Shown here: positions 44,853 to 56,518 of the stretch, piece after piece | Layout of the letters: each line of letters opens with the position of its first letter | Position numbering within the stretch: position 1 is the stretch's first letter | Assembly (NCBI GenBank): GCA_916613615.1 | Contig: OU744735.1 | Span: forward strand, 51,972,082-52,036,081 | Length of the DNA: 64,000 nucleotides | Direction of reading: 5' to 3' | Source: Steromphala cineraria | Lineage: Eukaryota; Mollusca; Gastropoda; Trochida; Trochidae | Made by a program: the position numbers and the translations under genes | Notes under the pieces: model-generated | Database searches by the model: none | Told to the model about the DNA's origin: nothing | The model's input: only the letters and a program-made list of their open reading frames with translations

Positions 44853-47573
44853 ATGAAAGCACAGATTGAACAATGAACAATGATAAGCAATGTTGTAAAT
44901 TGTAAAATAATCAATATCCAAGATGATGAAAGAATCCAACAATGGAAACATATGATTAAAAAACATGCACAATACATGTTTACACAACAAATTGTATTTT
45001 TGTCTTCATTTCATTTCCTATCGGGCCGTTCCATTATATTATGAGGGTTCAGGTGTGTGCAACCAACCATAAATGTTGTTGTTTTAGCATTGTAATCACG
45101 GTTTAGGATTCGTGGCTATCCGTTGCAATAACATTGCGTCATGGAGAAGTGTACAGCATTTCACGTGTCGGTCTTCTGTTTGCATATCTCTCACATTAAT
45201 TTGCTTTTGTTTCATTTCTATAAAGTAAACTTTATTATATTTGTATAGTGTATGTAACAGAACACTAGATATATTCTGTCAGTTGTCAGATTTTACATTT
45301 GTATGGCTTGTTTTTTAAAAATATACAGTGGTTTGGGTTCGAACTTGGCGTACTTGTCTGCTCAATTGTACCTAGCTACTGCATGTTTCAAAATTTTAAC
45401 AGATCAAAATGACTATGACACAAAAATAGCAACTTATTACTCGTTCAGTCTGAAATAATAAAATGGGTGTCCTTGAATTTACACGATGATTGTGTTATAT
45501 TTAACAAAGATAAAATATTTTGGTCCAATATCCGCTTACTTTGTTAAATAGTCCAATAATTATCTTCTTTTAACTCAGTGAACCGTATCCCCCGAACACA
45601 CCAGTGGTCGCTGCATTGTAAAAGGCTTTGGGTATGTCGGAATGAAGACCATTAGCTTGAGCAAATTGAGTGAGAATACACATTCATATTCTTGCGAGAA
45701 AGGAAGATTGGGAATACTTCTCTTTATGCTATGTAATAGAGCTAATGACAATGGCGCATGTTTATTACAAAACGGTTTTTTTCTGCGATACCCTAACGAA
45801 TCCAATGCAATTCTATAAATAAAATGAACATATTTAGTCTAAAACTTGAACTTTTGAAATGAAACGTTCAATAAATGTTTGAAAATTAAATAAAATGGAA
45901 AGAAGACTGATTTTTCATTGTTTTCATTGAGCATTTGAGTCTCCTGATAGACTTGTTAATGTATTTATCTTATTTTAGAGCCAGGCTGACAGACTAAATA
46001 TATCATTTGTCTTACATATTGCAAATTAATTTTTTAATTTATACAAATCACCGAGATACCACATATAAATATTCTAAAAATTGATTGATCGGATTTTGAA
46101 GATTTAGTTGTGACCTGAAATTCTCATGATCATTGTAAGTTTTTAGTTATTCCAACTTTTCTCTTCAAAATCTAAAATGGTTAATATAAAAGATATCTAA
46201 TACGGTTGATATAAAAACATCTAAAGATCTTCAATAAAAAACATTGGGGAATATCGGTTATATCTCGTGTATCTGTACAAGTGCATATTGTATTGTATAT
46301 AATGGAAATATAGGAGGTCGAACTAACCAACCGTTGTGCAAAGCTTCCCGGTGAATACATTACAAACAGCTTGAAATAGATTATATATTCACAAGGAAAA
46401 CCAATGTAAATCTTAATGATCATAACACCCAACCGATTGGCAAACATGGCACTTCATAGGTATTAAAAATATGCATATACAAATGAAATACTGCAACGCA
46501 AATATCATATTAGCTTGCCCAGGTGGTTTAGGGGCAGTTCAAAAAGCTGCAAATCTATTTTAGAGTAATGAAACTTTGATCGTTCGTAGTTTTGTAACTC
46601 ACTATAAGATACTCGGTAAATGTACATTTCTTATAAGTAATTGACATCCTATATGATCCCTTTTCCTTTAACAACCTTATCTTATTTCTTGGATGACTCA
46701 TTATATTTTAAACATGCTTTGTTTGGATCGTTTGTGTATAAATATGAAACGAGACAGAACATACTTATTTCTGTCTATCTTTGTTTTTTGTCTATGCACT
46801 CAACATCTTTTGGTCAGTGGGTCAATAAATGCAGATAGATATCACAGAAGTTCTTTTTATTCTATTATTATTATTCTTAAATGTCTTTAGATCTTTCTTG
46901 TACTTGTCATATTATTTGCATTCACGTGAACCAAACTTTATCAATGGTGTCCTTTGATCGTGGATTATCGACTGTTGCTGAAGCAAATCGATTCTGCACA
47001 GTGGAGGATGAAGGTATTCAAGGTAGAATAAGTAAAGTAACGATAATGATCGAAAACCGGACAATGACAAAAGTTGTTAACTTCGAAATCGACTTCAATG
47101 ACGCATCGTCTTTAATTTAACTTAATACAACTATTTAAAACAGTTTACTTGACAGTTATTTAAAAAGATTTGTTTGTTACTTGCCCGCTAAAGGATCCAT
47201 GCTTGTGATCTTACAGACAATCGTTATTAAAATCAATATCAATGTAATATTCATCACCTTTCATATTACTTCTATTTTACTGTTCTTTTATTACAAAATG
47301 CTACTACGAAAAGAAACAGCATGTCCCGCAGCTTCATGCTGACGAGACATCTAATTAGCGCCGATCAGTGAGGGGCCATAAAGCAGTGTGTGTGCTATAT
47401 TTAGATCGCCCCTGTTCAGTGAGGAGAAGTGCGTTAAAACGAGGAAGATCTATTATTAAATATCAATTATCTCCCTTTCTATTAATTGAATCATGTTGAA
47501 AATTTTACAGTAGGGAAAGTAAAGACGGGGATTTCAAATTAATTAAAAATATTTGATTTTTTTAAAAAATGTA
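44853..47573. other. AT-rich DNA with no recognised gene
   Basis: It includes the repeated block at 45,578-45,615 (see 38,573). The short frames here look random. No homology was recognised. Confidence 0.5.
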
Positions 47574-47755
47574 AAAACTCGAAATTTCTAGAAATTTCTA
47601 GAAACGCACTAGAACCGCACTAGAAATTTTCTAGATACGTTCTAGAAAATTTCTAGTGCGTATCTAGAAAATTTCTAGTGCGTATCTAGAAAGTTTCTAG
47701 ATACGCACTAGAAAGTTTCTAGATACGGGGTATGTTTATTCATTGCTTAACTGTA
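47574..47755 (-). repeat. TTCTAGAA-box array, right copy (inverted)
   Basis: Inverted relative to 33,638-33,838. It begins AAAACTCGAAATTTCTAG, has five alternating GAA/TTC half-sites with 5-bp spacing at 47,581-47,603, continues with CTAGATACGCACTAGAAA units, and ends GCTTAACTGTA (47,745-47,755), the complement of TACAGTTAAGC. Confidence 0.85.
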
Positions 47756-49203
47756 TATCCCCCTTCCACTTTGTGGCGGGGGATAATAATGTTTCTCATA
47801 TTTGATACGGGTACACTATGCCATACTTAAATGGAAAAATAGAGAGCGCCTTCAGATACCTAGCATTATCATGCCACGTGATAAGATATTTCAACAGGTG
47901 CTTCAAAACCAAGTTGTGATTGACATCACTTTATATCTATTAACTACAAAAGGGCAATGCATGTGGGTCTTTGGTTTCCATGGATATGCACACGAACAAA
48001 CAAAGGCAATCATCTTCATAGATATATTTTTGTTGAGATATAATTTAGCTACCGGTAAATAAAATCTTATGACTATTTATTTAACCGTTATACATTTTTA
48101 TAAAGGCATGATATAATAATGAATTTAGATACCTAGATGATTTTACAAACATAGAAATATCTTATTTTATTATTTTTGCAAATTGGATCAGTAGTTTTAT
48201 GTTTCTCTTAATTGTCATAATTCAATGTAAAGGTATGTTATATTAATTATTTTGTCACAAATAAAAACTCGCTGTTCAGTGAAAAATAACTAATACCTAT
48301 GATATAAAGGATCCAACATTTTATAAAGTCATAATGACTAATAAAGAGCACAAAAAAAGAGTGTAAAAGTTATTTTTAAAATAGAAACAACATATCATCT
48401 GAAATAAAATTCAGATCAATACAATGACTTCTTTAACAAGAGTATCAATATACAGATATCATGAACATAAATAATAACTAATAAATAAACAAACAAGAAG
48501 AAACAATTAATCTAATGTGACAGATAAATACAGGATACATTTAAACAGTTTCTAAATATAAAGAAATAAACATCATCAGGTTTTATTTTCCTTTTTTTTC
48601 CATTTCATAAATCATGAAACATTTTTAACAAAGCATATAAAATGTTACTAAATGAACAAACACAGGCCATTTAGTATCAAAACAAGGAAAATCTTAACAA
48701 CAACTTCATGGCAGAATATTTATAATACAGTCTTCATAAAATTTCACAAGCGGACAAACAAAGGTTTCATCTTCAGGCCAAGTAACAGTATATCTCATAA
48801 TTTTGGTAAAATTATAGGGTTTATAATTGGAATAACTTAAATTTCACCTGAAAACTTACTTTCTGTGATTTTTAATCAAACAGATTATTGGTGTCAGTTA
48901 TTAAAAATTTGATAAAAACTTTTGGGAAAGATGGTATGAAATGCAACAACAAAGAGTTTAAAATCCAATAAACCCGAAGGAAAGATGGATGGCCATTATT
49001 CAGATGTGTCTCTGAATAGTATATATATAATACACTGGAGACATAATCTACCAAAAAACAAGTTTCAACCATTTCAGTTTTTACATCATAATGTGTCTAC
49101 AATCTGACACCAGCAACATGGTGGGAAAAAACGTACATATTTCAAGCCTTGCACTGTTTGGCAGGGATTCTTGGCTGGAAATCGTTAATCATCATAAACC
49201 TTT
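47756..49203. other. AT-rich DNA with no recognised gene
   Basis: No supported coding frame. The part nearest 50 kb could belong to the stomatin 3' UTR, but its length is unknown. Confidence 0.45.
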
Positions 49204-49675
49204 AATGGAATAACAGTTAATTGTCATAACTGAATTCAAAGATTGTCAACAAATGAGTTTGGATTTTGTCAAGACAAAACCATTCTTCACTCTTGAAAGT
49301 CTAGATAAACCATCATTTAATCATTTAATCATTGATGAAATAACAGTTAATTCTCAAAATTCAAAGATTGTCAAAAAATGAGTTTGGATGTTGTCAAGAC
49401 AATGTTTCTTCTCTCCAGAAAGTCTAGATAAGCCATCATATATATCATTGATGAAATAACAGTTAATTCTCAAAATTCAAAGATTGTCAACAAATGAGTT
49501 TGGATGTTGTCAAGACAATATGTTTCTTCTCTCTAGAAAGTCTAGATAAACCATTATATATATCATTGATGAAATAACAGTTAATTCTCAAAATTCAAAG
49601 ATTGTCAACAAATGAGTTTGGATGTTGTCAAGACAATATGATTCTTCTCTCTAGAAAGTCTAGATGAATCAATGC
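49204..49675. repeat. 116-127-bp tandem repeat, four units
   Basis: ATTGATGAAATAACAGTTAA recurs at 49,331, 49,447 and 49,565, with a diverged start near 49,204. Each unit includes ATGAGTTTGGATGTTGTC and AGAAAGTCTAGATAA. Confidence 0.9.
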
Positions 49676-50017
49676 ATGTTCACACATTGACTGCATTACC
49701 ACCTCCTCTGGACAGAAACCATAAATGATGTCCATGTTCTTGTGAAAGAGTATGAGACAAGACATTTTCCTAATTGGCCTTAAGCCTAAGGCTAGACATA
49801 ATTGATTGCTTGATTCATAAAATCGTTTTTGCAAAATGTCTGTTCACCAATTTTAATACAGAGGGATTCTTAGTAGCAGATTTTTCCAAATAAGTGTAAG
49901 AAGATTCCATAAATGAGAAAATAAATTTGTAGGCCTTATGAATAAAATGATAAACTATTCAACACGATGTACAAGATTGTCAATTTGAACATAGTCAATA
50001 GGCGATATGGTGAGGGA
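49676..50017 (-). other. Probable 3' UTR side of the stomatin-family gene
   Basis: Lies directly after the stop codon on the minus strand. No polyadenylation signal was assigned. Confidence 0.4.
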
Positions 50018-50206
50018 TTATTTATCAACAAAGTGCTTTAGCAGATCCATTGGCAGCGGAAAGATGATAGTGGAATTTTTCTCGGCTGAAATTGTACCGA
50101 GGGTTTGCAGGTATCGGAGCTGCAGTGCGGCTGGTGAGCCTGAGATGATGTCTGCGGCATATTTGAGAGCTACTGAGGCTTTCTGCTCCCCTTCTGCTGC
50201 TATTAC
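50018..50206 (-). CDS. Stomatin-family (SPFH/band 7) protein, last coding exon
   Basis: The minus strand reads from a splice acceptor (CTACCTCCAG ending at 50,207) into 62 codons and a TAA at 50,018-50,020. The residues [36 protein letters not shown] and [16 protein letters not shown] match the C-terminal end of stomatin/MEC-2-type SPFH proteins, which are monotopic membrane scaffolds that bind cholesterol-rich membrane and regulate ion channels. The exon starts in phase 0 at the Val after the usual AKA/ARAK sequence, a place where related genes also have an intron as I recall. Upstream exons with the SPFH core were not found in the window, so they lie beyond a long intron containing the element at 50.5-52.5 kb, beyond the window, or are lost. 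The residue pattern shows no damage. Confidence 0.9.
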   Translation of the reverse strand, partial: VIAAEGEQKASVALKYAADIISGSPAALQLRYLQTLGTISAEKNSTIIFPLPMDLLKHFVDK

Positions 50207-50499
50207 CTGGAGGTAGACATAGATTGCAATTAAAATTTCTAATGAAATAAAAGATAACAAAGAGGAATTAATGGATGACAACTTTATTTATTCAGTGGCA
50301 AACCGGCTAGAAAGTTGTCAATGTTACGGGCCCAAAAGAAAATTTACTAGCCCAATTAAGTAAAGATAAAAAATGTTTTCTGACATTCTTTGTTTTAAAA
50401 TCAATCACATATTATATCTGCTCAAGTGGTATTAGCATGTGATGGGGGTGATCGGAAACTGACACAAAATAGTACCTGAATCAATTACAAAATTGAATT
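50207..50499 (-). other. Intron side of the stomatin exon
   Basis: No feature beyond the acceptor. Confidence 0.45.
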
Positions 50500-52530
50500 T
50501 AAAAAAATAAAGCCATTGGCTCTGTAGCTCATAAGGCTTCATTATCAATTATGCTTTATATATATTAGGGGCAACAGGGTCACCAAAGCTACAATTCATA
50601 ATCCTCATCAGTCAAGGAGTCTGTACACACAATTTCAGCTTTCTAGGCCTCATGGTTCTGGAGAAGAAGATGAAAATAGGTTTTTAGGGCATGGCCCCTG
50701 TGGCCCTTATTAGGGGTCACAGGGCCACCAAAGCTACAATTTAAAATCCTCACCAGTCAATGAGTCTGTACACAAAGTTTCAGCTTTCTAGGCCTTATGG
50801 TTCTAGAGAAGAAAATGAAAGTAGGTTTTTAGGGTGCGGCCCCTGTGACCCTTATTAGGGGTCACAGGACCACCAAAGCTACAATTTATAATCCTCACTA
50901 GTCAAGGAGTCTGTACACAAAGTTTCAGCTTTCTAGACCTCATGGTTCTGGGGGAGAGGACCAAAATAGGTTTTTAAGGTGTGGCCCCTGTGGCCCTTAT
51001 TAGGGGTCACAGGATCACCAAAGCAACAATTTATAATCCTCACTAGTCAAGGAGTCTGTCACAAAGTTTCAGCTTTCTAGGCCTCATGGTTCTGGACAAG
51101 AAGATGACAATAGGTTTTTAGGGCGTGGCCCCTGTGGCCCTTATTAGGGGTCACAGGGCCACCAAAGTTACAATTTATAATCCTCACTAGTCAAGGAGTC
51201 TGTACACAAAATTTTAGATTTCTGGGCCTCATGGTTCTGGAGAAGATGAAAATAGGTTTTTAGGGCGTGGTCCCTGTGGCCCTTATTAGGGGTCACAGGG
51301 CCACCAAAGCTTCAATTTTTAATCCTCACTAGCCAAGGAGTCTGTACACAAAGTTTCAGCTATTTAGGCCTCATGGTTCTGGAGAAGAAGATGAAAATAG
51401 GTTTTTAGGGCGTGGCCCCTGTGGCCCTTATTAGGGGTCAAAGGGCCACCAAAGCTACAATTTAAAATCCTCACCAGTCAATGAGTCTGTACACAAAGTT
51501 TCAGCTTTCTAAGCCTTTTGGTGCTAGAGAAGAAAATGAAAGTAGGTTTTTAGGGTGCGGCCCCTGTGACCCTAATTAGGGGTCACAGGACCACCAAAGC
51601 TACAATTTATAATCCTCACTAGTCAAGGAGTCTGTACACAAAGTTTCAGCTTTCTAGACCTCATGGTTCTGGGGGAGAGGACCAAAATAGTTTTTAAGGT
51701 GTGGCCCCTGTGGCCCTTATTAGGGGTCACAGGATCACCAAAGCTACAATTTATAATCCTCACTAGTCAAGGAGTCTGTACACAAAGTTTCAGCTTTCTA
51801 GGCCTCATGGTTCTGGGGAAAGAAGATCAAACTAGGTTTTTAGTATGTGGCCCCTGTGACCCTTATTAGGGGTCACAGGGCCACCAAAGCTACAATTTAT
51901 AATCCTCACTAGTCAAGGAGTCTGTACACAAAATTTTAGATTTCTGGGCCTCATGGTTCTGGAGAAGATGAAAATAGGTTTTTAGGGCGTGGCCCCTGTG
52001 GCCCTTATTAGGGGTCACATGGCCACCAAAGCTTCAATTTTTAATCCTCACTAGCCAAGGAGTCTGTACACAAAGTTTCAGCTTTTTAGGCCTCATGGTT
52101 CTGGAGAAGAAGATGAAAATAGGTTTTTAGGGCCTGGACCCTGTGGCCCTTATTAGGGGTCACAGGGCCACCAAAGCTACAATTTTCAATCCTCACTAGT
52201 CAAGGAGTCTGTACAAAATTTTTTAGATTTCTAGGCCTCATGGTTCTGGAGAAGAAGATGAAAATAGGTTTTTAGGGTGTGGCACCTGTGGCCCTTATTA
52301 GGGGTCACAGGGCCACCAAAGCTACAATTTTTAATCCTCACTAGCCAAGGAGTATGTACACAAGGTTTTACGTTTCTAGGCCTTATGGTTCTGGAGAAGA
52401 AGTCGAAATTCCACAAAGTTTACGGACGGACGGACGGACGGACGGACGGATGGACGGACAGACAGACGGACGCCGGACACCATGCCATGCCATAAGCCCA
52501 TCGGGCCTTACAGGCCAGATGAGCTAAAAA
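50500..52530. mobile_element. Tandem-core element with (ACGG)n tract, about 13 monomers
   Basis: Same family and ends as 32,277-33,582 (left GCCATTGGCTCTGTAGCTC, right CAGGCCAGATGAGCTAAAAA, ACGG tract about 52,424-52,470). The core holds about 13 monomers of about 144 bp. Marker variants at 50,818 and 51,540, and at 51,211 and 51,933, are each 722 bp apart, so five monomers were duplicated as a block. Confidence 0.85.
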
Positions 52531-53699
52531 GTAGTCCAAATATTTTTTATATAGCAATCCACACTAGCCAACCGGGCTATTATTACTTTTTTTCTACTAG
52601 CCCAGGCAAATTTCAACTAGCATTGGGCTACCGGGCTAGTGGTTATTTCGGACACTGGTGGCAGATCCAAGATTTTTGAATAACTGATTTCAAACAGGGG
52701 GAGGGGGAACCTCTGAACCTCACAAATGACATTGGATTGAATTTCAGAAGTATGAAATAAGCTTGAAACTTCAGATTCTTTTCAAATCAAACTCTTTCAA
52801 AGGCCTTATTCATGAATTGAAGTAATTTAACTTTTTTACATTCAATTTGCATGCAAACCTAACCTAAACTTTTTCATACAAACTAAAAGATTAGAGCTTC
52901 AACTTCAAAGACATCATAAGAGTGATAAGTTTCAGTTAATTTAATTTTTACAAATAATGAAATGAATATCTCCATTGCATAGTATACTACTTCTTTACAA
53001 ATTAATGAAGAATCACAAGTGGAAGTTTATCTCAATTTTCTTTGAACGTTTCACATAAAAGGTAAATCACTTGCACTGAAAAGATACAAATTATTTGAGT
53101 AAAACATTAATTAGCTCCTTCCTGCAAAGAAATGTGTACTTTAGAAAGAGGATAAATCACAATCAAGTTTGCAATCTCTGAACATTGTCTAGACAGCCAA
53201 GCAAATGGTGTCGTAAACTGTGATTACCTCCCTTTAATCGCTTTAATCACTCTCACCCACCCACTTTATTTGAGTGATACATTAATGTTTATTTTCTCTG
53301 CATTCTCGGTGCTCATCAAAAAACATGAAAACAACCATTTTTAAAATTAAATTTCACTCGGATAGTTTTCAAAAAGATCGTCTGTTAATACTTTGAATTT
53401 GTTCCGAATGTAAACGGCAATTTCATTGGCTATTGTGAAAGATCTGGTAAGGGGAGTAACTCGTGATCACGATATGTGTCGCTGCTCCGGATCACTGGTT
53501 TTCTAACTTGTGATGGCAAGGTCGAAACGAGGAGTTGCTCGATACGTTTTCACCTTGCCGTGGGAAGATGATTGAACGATACACATCAACTTTTCTAATT
53601 CACCTATTCTTTTCTGCACATCCACACAAGTCAGGTGTAGAGATTTTCAACTTTAGCAAACCAACGGAGTTTTAAAAACTTTTGAGAAATGTTTACGAC
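52531..53699. other. AT-rich DNA with no recognised gene
   Basis: Near 52,570-52,650 short CTAGCCC and CCGGGCTA motifs repeat. No coding frame is supported. Confidence 0.45.
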
Positions 53700-53768
53700 C
53701 AAAGTGGAAATCAAACCAGGGGCCTTAATGTTGCGATGCAACGCATCTATCACCTGAGCTACTGAGGC
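53700..53768 (-). mobile_element. tRNA-like sequence (SINE head or tRNA pseudogene)
   Basis: The minus strand reads GCCTCAGTAGCTCAGGTG (good A box) and ends CCTGGTTTGATTTCC (weakened B box). The anticodon arm does not form a standard 7-nt loop and the acceptor stem is poor, so a functional tRNA is unlikely. Confidence 0.5.
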
Positions 53769-54360
53769 TTGATACAGACAGCGGAAATTTTTGTTGTGTC
53801 ATGTCTAGGTTGTTGTATTTTCCTATATAAGCTTATGTATAGGTACTAGTTTGAGTGGGGTATAAGTCAGATATATCCACCCTTACCTCGGTGCATCACT
53901 CAATTTACATCATGTTTTAATCGTGATCTGAGGCGTAGAGTAGCGGAGCCGAGGAGACTCACGATTCCAACAGGAGGTATATTGAGCGATACACCTCGGG
54001 AAGTGAGGGTATATCTATTACTTACCCTCTGATAGATGTATAATGACACAGTTCCCAGGACTGGATATATAAATGTAGATGTGCACAAATATAAGATCAA
54101 ACCAACTGCAAAAGTACACATTTTCGCTTAATCCATTGCGGAATTTGAATCAATAGCTTTAGAGCTCTTATTTGAAGGGATATCATGACTAAATCTAAAT
54201 GACATAAAATCAGTAGACAGATCATATCCGATAACGAAGGTTTTGCAAAATGTCATTTTCTTTTTTTTAATTTGGTTAAAATGTAGTGCAGAACCTTATC
54301 ATATTAAAATATTATAAGATAAAATTAGAAATTAAAGAAACATAGCAAAGATATGTCTCG
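53769..54360. other. Flank of ankyrin gene copy 2
   Basis: From about 54,150 it matches pieces of 2,742-2,820 (ATCAATAGCTTTAGAGCTC) and 2,550-2,600 (CCTTATCATATTAAAAT), in a different order from copy 1. No gene upstream was recognised. Confidence 0.55.
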
Positions 54361-54509
54361 CTATAAATCCGCCTTGCAAAACCACGACTATTTCAGATAC
54401 ATGATCTTTTCATCTCTAGTTGAGGCATATTGGTTAAATTGGGTGTTTGATTTTAATGCATATGCATATGTTGATTTCTAGAGTTCTAGGGGACACAACT
54501 ACTGTCATA
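54361..54509 (+). promoter_or_regulatory. Conserved block just upstream of ankyrin gene copy 2
   Basis: Single copy of the block that is duplicated at 2,614-2,942. It contains TATAAATCCGCC (54,363-54,374) and TTGATTTCTAG (54,471-54,481). Conservation between paralogs suggests a promoter or an intron end. Which one is unresolved. Confidence 0.45.
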
Positions 54510-54762
54510 ATGAACAACATTCTGCTGTTCATATCTGTGCTTCTTTCTAAAAATATTCTTAAAACAATTGGTCAGGAAACAGTCCAGCCGTATGGACCAA
54601 AAATGTGTGAACTTCTCTTTGAAAGGACCAAAGGCTGCTCAGATTACAGGTTTGATAAGGAACAGTTAATTTGCCATATCGCTTTTAGTGTTCCAACTTC
54701 AAACTTAGGCTGTGGGAAGGCCAAAGACTCCAAGGGTTTAACAACAGCATCATCACAACCAG
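54510..54762 (+). CDS. Ankyrin-repeat protein, copy 2, first recognised coding exon
   Basis: 253 nt, the same length and phase as 2,960-3,212. It codes for a hydrophobic start (MNNILLFISVLL), the segment CELLFERTKGCSDYRF, LGCGK and a Ser/Thr-rich end, with donor CAG|GTAAAC. All cysteines of copy 1 are kept. Conservation of frame, length and donor in both paralogs argues for a coding exon under constraint. The N-terminal domain is not recognised, and whether the hydrophobic stretch is a signal peptide is inference. The phase-1 end joins 57,903 to make Asp. Confidence 0.72.
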
Positions 54763-55844
54763 GTAAACTATTTCAAAACTACAAAAGATGGATATTTTGT
54801 TATGGATATTTTCATATTTCAGAAAGTCTTCTGCAATAACAACCCTTGTTAAAAGGTATAGGCGTTCATAAAAATGTATAATGTGCAAAACATATAATTT
54901 TTCAGATAATTTCATGTACAAACCATTGTTTACAACATTTATTTATTGATTGACATGAATAACACTTGTTATTGAAATGACTCTGAAATGATTAATTCTG
55001 AATTGTCTATTATTAAGCTTTTCAGGTCTTTTCAATCAGTGGTTCATTTTGGACAATTGTATGTGTGTCGCTAATCGAATTACTTCCACGATGCATTGGT
55101 GCACTTTGCCAGTAAACTCTAAGATCAATTTAAACTTTTACCATATCATTATTCCTACTTAGCATCCTTCAGCCACGTCAGGACATTCAAAATTTCTCCT
55201 CTATCATACACTTGTATCTCTTAACCAGGGGAAACTTATCAACTTATTATAAAACAAGTAGCAAATTGTAGATCTTGCTTGGCATGATGAAAATATATAC
55301 TTTGTATACCGAGAATGAAAGAATATATTCAATTTAACTTAGATATAAAAGTTAAAAGTAAGCATGTTGATTGCCGAGTAAGACAGTATGAGCTAAATGC
55401 TGAAATTGAGAGCCTTTCGTTGCTGAAAAATCCCTTAATGATATTGATTAGTATCAAAACATTACAGCTGCATACATTAAGTTTGCTCACTTGCAAGTTC
55501 GAATATCATGTAATTTGAGTTTGAAATATGATGTCAATCAAATAAATTTAGCAGCAATGACCAAAACATGCCCAATCTCAAAGCATATTTTGAGATGGTA
55601 CAGAAGTTAAATTTGGCACGGGAAAATAGGCAGATTATAAGAATAATCAACGAGTTGCGAGGAATTACAGGTTATCTGTCCTGAGTTAATAATTGTGAAA
55701 AACTCCGAGCTTCAGCGAGGAGTTTGACACAATAATTCACGAGGGACAGATAATCCGTAATTCCGAGCACTGAGTTGGTTATTGTGTTTCCTACCCAAGA
55801 TCAGTTTAATGCGAAAAAACTTGGGGGAAAAAGAGTTACATTAA
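54763..55844 (+). other. Intron of ankyrin gene copy 2, first part
   Basis: It aligns with copy 1 intron pieces up to about 55,320 and contains one 45-bp satellite unit (55,197-55,237). The part from 55,321 to 55,844 has no counterpart in copy 1 and no recognised feature. TTATCTGTCC and its inverted form GGACAGATAA near 55,672 and 55,743 bracket a short hairpin-like region. Confidence 0.6.
55197..55237 (+). repeat. Single copy of the 45/46-bp satellite unit
   Basis: CTCCTCTATCATACACTTGT then ATCTCTTAACCAGGGGAAAC. It is followed, as in copy 1, by TTATAAAACAAGTAGCAAA, so it occupies the same site as the 5.2-9.8 kb array. Confidence 0.92.
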
Positions 55845-56518
55845 AAAATAGAGTCTTGGGCTCTGTAGCTCATCAGGCTTTACATTTGATTTCGCTATAG
55901 GGTGTGGACAATGTGGTGCCCCCTTAGTAGGGGCCATGGGGCCACCAAAGCTACAATTTATAATCCTCACTAGATAAGGAGTCTGTACACACAGTTTAAG
56001 CTCTCTTGGGCTTCTGCTTCTGGAGAAGAAGATGAAAATAAGTGTTAAGGGCGTGGCCCCTGTGGCCCTAAATTGGGGTCCCAGGGTCACCAAAGTTACA
56101 AATCAGAATCCCCACATGCCAAGGTACCTGTACACACAATTTCAGCTCTCTTGTCTAGAGTCATTGGTTTTTGAGAAGACGACGAACATAGGTGTTAAGG
56201 GTGTGGCCCCTGTGGCCCTTAATTGGGGTCACAGGGTCACAAAAGTTACAAATTAGAATCCCCATATGCCAAGGTGCCTGTACATAAAATTGCAGCTTTC
56301 TGGGGCTTCTGCTTCTGGAGAAGAAGATGAAAATAAGTTTTAAGGGCGTGGCCCCTTTCGCCCTAAATTGAGGTCACAGGGTCACCAAAGTTACAAATCA
56401 GAATCCCCACATGCCAAGGTACCTGTACACACAAATTCGGCTCTCTAGTGTATATGGTTTATGAGGAGAAGTCGAAAGTGTCCAAATTTTCTGCCTATCA
56501 GGCCTGATGAGCTAAAAA
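55845..56518. mobile_element. Tandem-core element, about four diverged monomers, no ACGG tract
   Basis: Left end GGGCTCTGTAGCTCATCAGG, right end CAGGCCTGATGAGCTAAAAA. These ends are the best-matched inverted pair of the family. Monomers such as GGCGTGGCCCCTGTGGCCCT lie between. It is absent from the copy 1 intron. Confidence 0.8.

Noticed and set aside
45575..45805. Minus-strand 76-residue ORF as a gene
   Set aside because: Shares only a short block with 38,573-38,615. No motif, and likely part of an old repeat.
53700..53768. Functional tRNA gene
   Set aside because: Weak B box and no standard anticodon loop.
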